Positions 23,128-33,139 of a DNA stretch of 64,000 nucleotides are shown piece after piece (position 1 is the first letter of the stretch; the number at the start of each line of letters is the position of its first letter). The stretch lies in NCBI GenBank assembly GCA_010094025.1, contig ML991839.1, positions 99,985-163,984 of the forward strand. Direction: 5' to 3'. The translations under genes and the position numbers were made by a program. The notes below the pieces were generated by a model that was given only the letters and a program-made list of their open reading frames with translations, had not been told where the DNA came from and searched no databases. The DNA is from Viridothelium virens. Taxonomy: Eukaryota; Ascomycota; Dothideomycetes; Trypetheliales; Trypetheliaceae.

Positions 23128-26100
23128 ATGTCAATGGCTGGATTCGGCATAAGTGGCGGAAATGTTGGCTCTAGCCAGCATATCAATACGGCCCAAGCTG
23201 AAATGGAAAAGGTGACTAGCACTTCTTGGTGGAGAACTCGAGCTCAAGTCGAAGGCGATGACCAATTGCAGAAGCAAAGCGCGAAGTCTTTGTCCTTCAA
23301 AGCCTCGAGACTTCGTTCCAAGCTGAGGTGGATGTATACAAAATGCGGGAAAGTCTCGTTTCGACGTGTACTGGCCTCTCTCTTTCACTCATCGGATAGC
23401 ACTCCAACGAGTCCCGGACCACTGAAGGTCACACCAGTACGAACAGCTTCCGAATCACTCCTTAGACCATCTACGGGCCTGACTCCGTCTATGAGCGTTG
23501 ACATCCTCTTTCCGCCGGTCTTCACATTCAGTGGCCCTGTCCTACAACCTTCAAGTACCAAGGCGACTCCCTCTACAAGCAGAGCCAGCACAAATCCCTA
23601 TCCAAGGCCACAAAAGAACCATACGCACTGGGACTGCCTCACCGAAGACTTTCCAACTTTAGGGAGCCCGGATGGCTCTAACGACAAAAGCCATGAAATC
23701 ATCTTCGAACCCTTTCATGATCCTCTGTCTCGTAGTCTTTCAGAAACTGCTCCGTCGTCTGAAGGATCGTTAGATAATCATGGAGTTTTGCAATCACTTG
23801 AGCAATCTTCCGACTCAAGGTCAGAGCCACGACATTTTCTTGCACAACAAGCTGATATCTACAGATCAGCTGGACGTTCGTATAATCACACTCGCCTGGC
23901 TTCTGAGTCTTCAGAAGTATACCTCTCTCCTGAGGATAACTCTTCCAAACGATTGTCATTGCTTGAGCCCGATGATCCTTGTCCCACAAGAGCATCGTGG
24001 CTTCCGCTCGAGCTTCTCCATCAAATATTCTACTACCTACACCCTGTGGATTTCAATGCTGCTCGACATATCTGTCAGCGTTGGATGCTCGCAAGCTTGG
24101 ATTGTCGTGTCCTTTGCACGATGATCAGAAGAGCCGGTTGGTCTTCATTGGTGAGGAACCTACCCACCGACGAGGGTGATGATCTTGGTGACGTTAGTCT
24201 CGAGTTGAGACTAAGTGGTGATCTCGCGAGATCGTGTGCTCTAGGGCCAAATTGGACAGGCTCTGGCGTTCACTTCTATTATGAAGGATCGACGCAGCTA
24301 ATCCAACCATATCCACCGAAATGTGCATTGATGGAGACTTGCGATGTGGATTTTACTGGACTCTCATCTGGTGCTCAAGAGACTACTCGAAACAGAGCTA
24401 GCGGTCTCATTTTCACCGTTAGCGCCTGTGGTCGCTTTCTTATGGTGGGAGAGAACAACATGATTTATGTCTATCAGCTGGGTCCCGGACACGACATTCA
24501 TCTTGTGGTACGTATTGCATGCCCTCGGCGAGTCCTCGGAGTTAGTATGGACACCACTTGCGGTCGGTACGCAGTCGCTGCCTTCCTTGACGGCAGATTA
24601 GGAATGGTGTGCGATCTCCAACTATACAGATCAAGTACGTCGAACACTCCCGAAGAGATATGTGATGATTTCTCGAGACATGGTGCTCATTGTCCGATCC
24701 CCCACGATAGAGATAGCAGTGAGGAGAGTTTACGGGGCAACAATAGCCGAAGCAGCTCACCTCTGGCTCTTATCAGTGCAGAAGATTCTTCGGCTCGCAA
24801 ACGGACTATCAGCGTTGCCGCTAATGAGATACCACCGACTGAGAACCAGGAGATATATCAGGTGACAGCACAGCGAAAAGGAAAGACGGAGTTTCAATCA
24901 GATACCTCTAGAAGATCATACAGATCCTCACATCAACCGGTTTGTCCTACTCTGATGCCGAACAAGCGAACAATCTATGAAGATCTCTGTTATCCTGATG
25001 ACCCTCCACGCACGGTTGCGATCTGTCCGTCTCGAAGCTGTGCAGCTTTTGGATGCAATGCTGGTATCCAGCTTCATTGGATTGACGTTGTTACGAAGAG
25101 ACAAGAAGACCGCTTTTTCCCTCTCTCAGCAACAACGGACGTCCTTTACTTTCTACCCCCACGGATCGGCGCTGACGCTACTCCAAGTGTCACAGCTGGT
25201 GTTACTGACCTTCAATCGGACCCACAAGCTCGGAGGTTGCGTCTCATTGGTAGCGCTGTTGCGCCTCATCCGGACACAGTGTTAGGGAGGACGGAGCTAC
25301 GTAGACGTATGTTTGGTGCCACTGATATGCGCTTCGGATGTCAACCAAAGCACCGCAGAGACGGACAATGTCTATTCTCTAATCGAGAGTCATCTAGCGA
25401 CAACAGTATATCTAATCAAAAGCAATTCCACGAGCGGCTACAGCAAGACTGGTCACTGGCTGAACTCGAAGGCTCTGTCAAACAAAAAATCCGCGGTGGA
25501 TCTCACTCATTCCGTCATCATCACATATCTGATCATGATGTCTCGATTGCAGACTTGTGGCAAAAGTGGGCTTCACGCCGTAGACAAGACAAAAAATCGT
25601 TTACGCCAGACTTTGATCATTATCGAGCGATATCTCTCAGTGACGGATATCATATTCTGTTCACCGATCCACCGACTGGTTTGCTATGCCTGGGCTGTGA
25701 CGCACCATTCGAAAGGCCAATGAAGCTGACAAGAAAAATGATTCTCGAGCCGCCATTTTCGCAAGGTAGAATGGCAAGTATGGAGCAGATCTGGCAGAAA
25801 AGCAAAGAATCTAAAATGGACAAAGGCAAAGGTAGAAAGAAAAGGACTTCCACCTCAGAACTGCTCACCCGTTCTGAGGACGAAGGTAGCATTGGACACA
25901 ACTCCCGTGACGACAATGATGTTGTATTGTTTCCTACGGTCTATGCAGCAGGGACGAATCTTCAGAATGGTGTCTTCATTGTTGCAGGTTACGAAGAGGA
26001 CCTTGTGCTCTACACCATTCCTCCTGATATTTTTGCCGTCAGCCAAAAAGAGCTACAACCTACACAAGGCAGCCACAACGAAGCTGGAGGCAATTGGCTT

Positions 26101-27360
26101 TACGAGTCTGTTGATTCAGATTCATCTGCTTCTCAACCTGCTGCAGCCAAGAGTCCGTCGCATCTAAGAACGGGAAATTTGTCTGAGAACGAAAATGACA
26201 TGGAATGGCAGGAGTACTGGCCTGATACAGTTTCCTGGTCAATGGCCGCCACATTCGCCGGTGTGAACAGAGCTGATCCTAGAAGTGCTCCTGATGGACC
26301 CGGCTTTTTCAACAGTCCACCCTTGACGAGGCCCACAAAACCTGGCATCTGGCCAGTAAAGATACGAGGGACATGGTTGGGTAAGGTGCCCACGCTCGTT
26401 GATATTGCTGTCCGCAATGAGAACAGTGAGCTAGCTGTTTGGGCATTTGGAGCCAACGGCCACGCATACGCCTTTGAAATTGATAGCGTTAGGGTCGAGC
26501 GGGACGGGCACGTCCGTTTGAAGCGCAAGCTAGCTTTGCGAACGGGAGAGATCAGGGAAGTAGACCGTGAAAAAATGCCTTGGCATGTTCGCCAAAGCGA
26601 CGTTGCAGATTCCGCCGGCTTTGATGGATGCTCTACTGATATTTTGACGTGGCTGCGGAAAACTGGCAGGACTACCACGCAGAGGTCTAGCCCCACTCTA
26701 GGACGGTCCTGTGAACAGCTCGAGGACTCAGACAGTCCGGAAGATGCCTGCCTATCTCGAGGATATCGCATTGAGGCCACGGACCTTACAGGCAACACTT
26801 CGAGTAGGGCAAGATCGGCTTCAATGTCTACGCTTGTCCCCGGATCCTCAGCCTCAAACGACGTCTCAGAGCAATCTTATCCGATTCGCCCCGACCACTT
26901 TCAATGCTCTCGCTCGCCCAGAACCTCAAGGGGTGCGTCCTCTGAATTCCCTAGAATTGAAGCAGCAAGCAGCGGTTCCCATATTCTCCCCTCGCACCTC
27001 CATCAACTCCCCTTCTCACTCCACCCAGCCCACCCACAGCCACCTCCTCCTATCTCCATCGACTCACTGACCCGAAGTACTGCCCAAAATTCGCCTCTCC
27101 TCTCCAACACGCACTCTGTCCGCCGTGCCTATCCGCGTGCCTGGCGCTCGACCGACCTCGACGAAGTCCCCTACGACTTCCTATCAAGCTATCACCATCA
27201 ATACTCGCGCGGGCGCCTTGCTAGCTTCCGTCCCGATACTCCACCGGCCTGTGCCCTCAATCCCCATAATCCATTCGCGACTCCAGGGACCGTGGGAACT
27301 GGATTCAGGTCCACGTCGGTGCGTTTGAATCAGCCGGATGATGAGGAGGAGCGGAAGTAA
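23128..27360 (+). CDS. Large F-box protein with propeller-like region
   Basis: 1410 residues in one exon from ATG 23128. After a Ser/Pro-rich, probably disordered N-terminus, an F-box lies at about residues 291-335 (LPLELLHQIFYYLHPVDFNAARHICQRWMLAS). F-box proteins bind Skp1 and choose substrates for SCF ubiquitin ligases. Downstream segments such as FTVSACGRFLMVGENNMIYVY and VLGVSMDTTCGRYAVAAFLDGRL look like WD-type propeller blades. Further blade-like parts follow between low-complexity linkers (TVAICPSRSCAAFGCNAGI; SLSDGYHILFTDP). The C-terminal 250 residues are again Ser/Pro/His-rich. The architecture matches a conserved but uncharacterised Pezizomycotina F-box family. The substrate is unknown. 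Confidence 0.88.
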   Translation: MSMAGFGISGGNVGSSQHINTAQAEMEKVTSTSWWRTRAQVEGDDQLQKQSAKSLSFKASRLRSKLRWMYTKCGKVSFRRVLASLFHSSDSTPTSPGPLKVTPVRTASESLLRPSTGLTPSMSVDILFPPVFTFSGPVLQPSSTKATPSTSRASTNPYPRPQKNHTHWDCLTEDFPTLGSPDGSNDKSHEIIFEPFHDPLSRSLSETAPSSEGSLDNHGVLQSLEQSSDSRSEPRHFLAQQADIYRSAGRSYNHTRLASESSEVYLSPEDNSSKRLSLLEPDDPCPTRASWLPLELLHQIFYYLHPVDFNAARHICQRWMLASLDCRVLCTMIRRAGWSSLVRNLPTDEGDDLGDVSLELRLSGDLARSCALGPNWTGSGVHFYYEGSTQLIQPYPPKCALMETCDVDFTGLSSGAQETTRNRASGLIFTVSACGRFLMVGENNMIYVYQLGPGHDIHLVVRIACPRRVLGVSMDTTCGRYAVAAFLDGRLGMVCDLQLYRSSTSNTPEEICDDFSRHGAHCPIPHDRDSSEESLRGNNSRSSSPLALISAEDSSARKRTISVAANEIPPTENQEIYQVTAQRKGKTEFQSDTSRRSYRSSHQPVCPTLMPNKRTIYEDLCYPDDPPRTVAICPSRSCAAFGCNAGIQLHWIDVVTKRQEDRFFPLSATTDVLYFLPPRIGADATPSVTAGVTDLQSDPQARRLRLIGSAVAPHPDTVLGRTELRRRMFGATDMRFGCQPKHRRDGQCLFSNRESSSDNSISNQKQFHERLQQDWSLAELEGSVKQKIRGGSHSFRHHHISDHDVSIADLWQKWASRRRQDKKSFTPDFDHYRAISLSDGYHILFTDPPTGLLCLGCDAPFERPMKLTRKMILEPPFSQGRMASMEQIWQKSKESKMDKGKGRKKRTSTSELLTRSEDEGSIGHNSRDDNDVVLFPTVYAAGTNLQNGVFIVAGYEEDLVLYTIPPDIFAVSQKELQPTQGSHNEAGGNWLYESVDSDSSASQPAAAKSPSHLRTGNLSENENDMEWQEYWPDTVSWSMAATFAGVNRADPRSAPDGPGFFNSPPLTRPTKPGIWPVKIRGTWLGKVPTLVDIAVRNENSELAVWAFGANGHAYAFEIDSVRVERDGHVRLKRKLALRTGEIREVDREKMPWHVRQSDVADSAGFDGCSTDILTWLRKTGRTTTQRSSPTLGRSCEQLEDSDSPEDACLSRGYRIEATDLTGNTSSRARSASMSTLVPGSSASNDVSEQSYPIRPDHFQCSRSPRTSRGASSEFPRIEAASSGSHILPSHLHQLPFSLHPAHPQPPPPISIDSLTRSTAQNSPLLSNTHSVRRAYPRAWRSTDLDEVPYDFLSSYHHQYSRGRLASFRPDTPPACALNPHNPFATPGTVGTGFRSTSVRLNQPDDEEERK

Positions 27361-28641
27361 GAACCTGAGCCTAGGGACGGGGCTTTTTTGATGAGTGAAG
27401 GCCCGGGATAGAGGCTCGAGGAAGCGGGCACCTGGATGGAAAGGGCTGGAATCCAGCTTAAAATGAGGCGGGCGACACTGGAAGGGAAGCGATGGGTGAA
27501 TAGGAGTCGAGAGAGAAAATGAGGGGAGGGTACTACGGAGCAGAAAGAGAGGCGGGTCGAACGAATTGGCGTATAGTGGTGGGCCCCGAATCGCCATTTC
27601 GAGTTTAATTCAAGGACATGGCCGATCATAGGCGTCGATCGTGATGAACTTCTCAGAAAGCACCAAGCTTGGAGAAAGAACGCCTAGATACAGGACGAGC
27701 GACAAGAGTTGCATGTAGAATAGCTTCCCAGAATCCTATTTCAACTCACAAGAGCTACCTAGAACCTGATACACGGTCGAGCGTCTCTCGCACCTCAATT
27801 GTTCTTCGCTCAACTCGCCATAACTGCCTTTCTACGCACTTGCCTATCTAGAACCGACGAATTCCTTGTCAAACATAGTCGCTATCGCCGAGGGGGAATA
27901 TATGCAAGAAAAGCATCAACCCTACCAACCCACCGAACAACAGCCAAAGTAAACCAACAAACAGCTCACGCCAGACCCCTTGCGGGAAGAATTCTGCACA
28001 CTTCCAACTCGCACCGTGATCTCTTATCAATTCATTCGTCCATATGTCCGTTCATCCTAGAATAGATGAAGCTGAGAGCAAAGGAGAGCAAAGGAGAGCA
28101 CGGCAAAAGGAGAGAACGGGATGCAGAGAGGAAGATGAGTGGGCATATAGATCTGATGTCAGGGGATGAATTCTTTTGGTATCTCGAATGTAGAAGAACG
28201 TAATGGCTCAAGAACGCTGCAAGAATTGCCAAGGCGTGGGAATTGCAAGATAGCAGTACAAATCTCCAAATTGAAAGCAAACAGTGGGAATAAGTGCTCG
28301 TAGCATGGTATGGTAGGAAAAGTATAGAAGATTCGTGCACTCTGTACGATTGTCTCTCTTTCTCGTGCACGTTTCGTAAATCGTTCGACAAATTTCGGCA
28401 TTCTTTACAATTTTTTTTTTTTTTTTTGTGAAGGTGTGTAAATTTGTTCCAAGCACGTTGAGACATGAAAGACCGGGCCAATTAGCCCGGAAAGAAAGCA
28501 TATCTCCTTCGAGTACCTTTGGCAGAGTGATGCAGGCCGTTGAGTAATCGAATACGAGTAAGAGTAACGTTATCGCTGTCAAGGAGAGGGCAGAGACGTC
28601 GTGTTCTGATCATGAGGAAGTTGATCATCTTGCACACCTTC
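27361..28641. other. Convergent intergenic region, 1.3 kb
   Basis: This holds the 3' flanks of the F-box gene and the ubiquitin-like-domain gene. It contains an imperfect GAGAGCAAAG repeat at about 28074-28100 and a T17 tract at 28411-28427. No gene is supported. Confidence 0.5.
28411..28427. repeat. Homopolymer T17 tract
   Basis: Seventeen consecutive T lie about 220 bp past the stop of the minus-strand gene (A tract in its sense). Length errors in sequencing are likely here. Confidence 0.9.
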
Positions 28642-30731
28642 CTACATGACCGCACAGATCCCTTCACTAGTCGCAACTACCTTCCTTGGCGGCTCTCGCA
28701 TTCGTTGTCCTCCATAACCAGGCCCACTCGTTGCCATCAGAAACTCAAGTTCTTTTCCCCCTTTTCCCGATTTCCGACCAGCACCTGCCATCCATGACAT
28801 CATTGGCGTGACCTTTTTTTCCTTCTTGAGCCCCTTTACGGCGCCCGATTCCGGGACTACACCGGGACCCATCATCAGTCCATCAAGCGCTGATGGTCCG
28901 GCGGGACCAGGTCCCATTGGTGGCGGGGGTGGAGCCGGCGGTACAAATTTGTCCTTGCCTTTTTTGCTCTTGTTCTTTTTATGGGGTGCGGGCCCAACGT
29001 CCATAGCTAAAATGTCCGGTGGTAGCGCGCCTGGGGGCATCGCATTTGGGTCATGTTTGGGCTTTTCTTCTTCCATCGGCCATAGGTGCATCGTGATATT
29101 CCAATCGGGTTGGACGACGGTCTCCCAAACTTGCGGGAGGATAATTTCACCATTCGGGCCCATCAGATCGTAATGCCGCTCCTGCACATGATAGCCAATG
29201 ATGTCGACATGTTCAAACGCTTGACAGATAAGTTCTTCCATACCCTATTCATACTATCAGCCCTTGTCCAGACGACGGTGGTTTGGCTATAATGCTATAA
29301 TGACGAAAGAAGCAAACCATACCTTCCAGGTCTTGCAAAGGTGGAAAGGAAAAGAGAACTTCCTTCCCACCGCGTCCTTGAACTTAATTGGTTTTTCCTC
29401 CTTTGGTGCCGTGGCCGCTTCCAAATCCTTTTTTGCCTGCTCTGCATCTTTTGCGGCCTCCTCAGTAGCTTTTTTGGCCTCTTCCAATGCTTTATCGGCC
29501 TCCTCTTTCGTCTTCTTCGCTTCCTCTTCAGCTTTTGTCTCAGCTTCCTTTCTCGCATTCGATGCAGCTGCCTCCAACGCTGCAGCAGCCTCTTCCGCCT
29601 TCTTCTTTGCCTCAGCTTGTGCTTGTTCCTTTGCGCGAACTTCTTCTTCGCGCTTGATGCGGTCTTCCTCCATCTTTTGGAGCAGTTCCTTCAGCTCTTT
29701 ATACTCTGAATCATCTTTCTTCTCTGGAGGAGGGGGTGGTGGTGGAGGTGGTGGGGCAGCGGCAGGTGCGGGTGCAGCTGCAGTGACAGGAACTTGTGCA
29801 GCTTTAGGCGGGGAGGGTGTGTGGCGGGGAGGAGGGTATGGATGCCATTGGGGTGGCATTTGTGGAATGTATTGTGGATATGGCACCATGTCCATATCCT
29901 GTGGGTAGACAGAGTACATGGAGTGACGATGAGGGGGATGTGGACGGCCGTAGGCACGCTCGCGTGGTGGTGGTGGTGGGGCATAGGGGGCATCATAAAA
30001 CGCGCCAGGACCTGTAGATAGGGATGAGGCAACGCCAGAGAAAGGGTGATTACTTGGGGCAAAAGGATTACCTCCATAGCCGTATGGATCTTGCGCAGAA
30101 GTTAGGAGACGTGGCTCAGGCGGGACCATGAATGGGTTCTCGAGGGGACTAGGATATCTGCCGAAAGACATGGCGCTTGCTGCAGTCGATGGGAGATGCG
30201 CAACGTTTTGCCACTCGGGCGAAGGATGATGAGATGGATACGGCGCTCGTGGGGGAGGCCCAGGTGCATAATCGTCCGGGTAACCGAAAGCCTCTGGATC
30301 CGGCGGCGAGTTATGCGGGCGAGGCGGTGGATGGGGAGCAGGCGCTGGTCGATGTGGGATGGATGTGTGGTGACGAGGGGGTGCACGTTGAGAATGTCGT
30401 CGTCGTGGCGGATGAGGGTGGTCGACGTGGGGCAAGTTTTGGCTTGAATGCCTTGGTGAGGTTCGCGGTCGCGAGGCAGAGTCCGAAGGTTCGATTTCGT
30501 CTACAAAGTCATAGTCCCCTCCGACCGAATCTGAGTCGCGGCTACCCGACGAAATGTGGATACCAGTATCCTCTGACTCCTCCTCCTCTGATGCGGAAGC
30601 AGCGCGCTCCGAACCAGTCGTTTGACGGACGGTTATTCGCGTTCTTCTGTTGCCCGCGAGGTCAGCATGCTGAGCCTTCGTCCCATGACGTGATGGAGGG
30701 GAACAGCGACTGAGGAATGTACTTACGACAT
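28642..30731 (-). CDS. Proline-rich, coiled-coil protein with ubiquitin-like domain
   Basis: 643 residues from exons 30731-30727, 30646-29323 and 29244-28642. The first exon is ATG plus two bases; the intron 30726-30647 (GTAAGT...AACAG) yields the start MSRTRITVRQ. The reading frame before that intron has no ATG, which decides the start. An acidic/Ser-rich segment is followed by a long Pro/His/Tyr-rich region and a poly-proline run. Next is a charged Glu/Lys/Ala coiled coil (about residues 335-425). A conserved domain lies across the last splice (about 428-505: FKDAVGRKFSFPFHLCKTWK joined to GMEELICQAFEHVDIIGYHV). This matches a fungal ubiquitin-like domain found in many proteins of unknown role. 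The tail is Gly/Pro-rich and ends CAVM, which fits a CaaX prenylation box; that is inference. Confidence 0.82.
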
Positions 30732-33139
30732 CAAGGAAGCCCAAACCAAGGAATTATCCCACTAAGGCCCGTTCTGCTAAGAAGCAGGCCTAGTGAAGAT
30801 AACCTCGTAGCAGTGCCAGCGTGAAGATGGCCGTGTCTTTCTCCAAAATCTGTCGCACCTCGAGTGTGGGTAATGGGTAAGGTGTGGATTGTGTTGGGCA
30901 GCGGTTGCTGCGGGAGCCGGTCGCTTAGCTGAGGAGGGGAGAACCGGATCGCTGGGTCAACACCGCAACGAAGTCTCCACGCCTGAGATCTCAATGCGAA
31001 TGCAATGGAGAAATGTGCGGTCAGTGGATCGGGCTCAAAAATGAAAATCTTTAGGGAAAGACAGATGGCGCGTGGATGAGAACAAGGTTGGAAGTTCGCT
31101 GGATCTAGCCCTGTTTCGAGCTGAGGCGGCCAGAAACAGCCGACGTCAGGCTTCCAGAAAAAAAAAAAAAACGATGCAAGGCCCGAAGTCGCAGATCAGC
31201 TAGACGCAGACGCCAGATGCGACGAGCAACAAGCAAGAAGACGTTTCCGACTCGCGCGAAGAGGCTTGCAATTGGGAGAGAAAGCGATGGCACAGGGCTT
31301 GTTTGGGTACGGTCGAATTGGAATGAGGGGCCGGCGCGGAGCAGAGGGAAACGGAGAGGGCCGCCGTCTTATGCGCTGGCACACGCCCACACTGCTGACG
31401 ATAAAACCGCACGAGGAGGGGTAGGAGCCGATAGGGTAGGATTGGCGATGCAATGGATGTGGATGCCTGGAGATCCCTCCCCGACGGCTTGGCCTTTACG
31501 GATGATATCGTCCAGTAGTGACGGGACCGGGACCTAGATCGATGAGGGGGTAGATCAATCCGCGCGTTTAGCTCGAGATGAATCAGCGGGAAACTACCTG
31601 AGCGAGCGGTCGAGATCAATAGTCAGGCCGAGATTTTTTTAGCTAACAGCAATTTGGGCTGCCATATCCGGACATTAGGCGTTGATATTACTTTTCAGGA
31701 CTGGGATCCGTGGTGCAGCGAGATTTAGGCAACGCCTAAGTAATGACAGATGATGAGTTTGGAAAGCAGGAAGCAAGAGAATGGTGGTCTTGTAAGTAGC
31801 GACGCGATGGGAACAGAGTAACTTGCATTCCGGCCAAGAACGACCAGTGGCAATCGTTCTAGACACGATCATACGTGTGAGCATGCTGCAAGGCAAGACC
31901 CGCCTCTCATATTCTAGTCTATAGATCCACGAGCCTGGTAACAATCACCCCATAGGCTTCTCCTCGGCTTGCTAGCAGATGCAGGATACTCGGTCAATGG
32001 CTATCCTCTCCCGTGGCGCTCGGCACACGCGATCGAAAAGGAAAAAGAGACTACCTCTCCATCCATTCGGCGACTCCACGTCGACGGGAAAGTGGCAAAA
32101 CTGCTGTGGTACTCGAAACATGACCGATTGATGCAATCATCGTACACTAGAATGCCGCTTACAGTGGATCCTGCCTTTGACTGGTTCCAAATCTGCCAAA
32201 TCACAAACGTTGAATACAAGGCAGACGCTGCAAGAGCGGATGCAGCTTCGACCGCCAATAAAACCACCGGTCCCACCTTCATTGCATCTGTTGAGCCTCA
32301 ATTCTTGGCCGTGGTATTCCTGCGTGGGCAGCTTTTTCTTGAACCGGCATTGCTTGGGAGTGCGGTTGGGCCGCTGCTGGTCCCCTCGACTATTGCCGTA
32401 CAAGCCCAATAGTATGGGACTGATGACTTCCAAGGAGGCGGTGAGGAAGAGCTACTGGCGCTATCCACGTGTCTTGGGATCCTGAAAACTTCCAAGTTCC
32501 TAAGGTAAGATACAACCCAACTACGCGGGAACTTCCTCTAGCGTTGGGCGTTGATGGATTACTCGTGGCCTTTGACGCATGGGTCCATAGGAAAACGAAC
32601 CTGAGATCAAAAGTAGTGTTGTAGACAGTAGGAAATACTAGGCAGACTATGGTTTCTCTACGAGACGAGACCAACAGAAGTATGGTAGCATCGAAAGAAG
32701 AGCACCGCAGGATGGGAAGTCGATTTTTCTATCATGTTCCCAGTATCATTATGTTACAAGAGAATCCCCGGCTGCGCTGTGTCCCTGGTAATTCAGGGCT
32801 GAGTCGGTCAAGAGGCCATCCTAGAATGTGGAGGACAGCCAAATCCTCGCTTGCAGAATATGCCTCCCAATGACAAAGCGTGGTGAGAGGATCTTGCCTC
32901 ATCACTTTTCTTCAGACGCCCACCCAATGCGATTATGCACGACACATTCGTGATCCTCCCCCTGCCGAAACCACTTGAACAAAGAAGAAATTCCTCGAGC
33001 CAAACGACTCACATGTATGATGCACGCAAGCCATCGTATAAACCGCAGGATGCACGAGCGATTATGGAAGCGCACTCCTTGCATGGAGAGAGAAGAAAAC
33101 CAGGGTCATGAGAAGGGCAGCAAGACTGCAGAGTACTCG
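30732..33139. other. Intergenic, 2.4 kb, no supported gene
   Basis: This contains the promoter of the ubiquitin-like-domain gene and the 3' flank of SET1. An A14 tract lies at 31158-31171. ORFs such as 31969-32412 (+) lack recognisable features and overlap other open frames. I see no clear repeat. Confidence 0.4.

Noticed and set aside
26133-26798. 221-codon minus-strand ORF
   Set aside because: Antisense to the F-box gene, with no domain-like pattern.
29264-29908. 214-codon plus-strand Ser/Ala-rich ORF
   Set aside because: It mirrors the Glu/Lys/Ala coiled coil and poly-proline coding of the minus-strand gene; low-complexity shadow.
30177-30713. 178-codon plus-strand ORF
   Set aside because: Antisense to the proline-rich exon of the ubiquitin-like-domain gene; no features of its own.
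31969-32412. 147-codon plus-strand ORF
   Set aside because: No family resemblance and no promoter or splice context; overlapping open frames exist on both strands.
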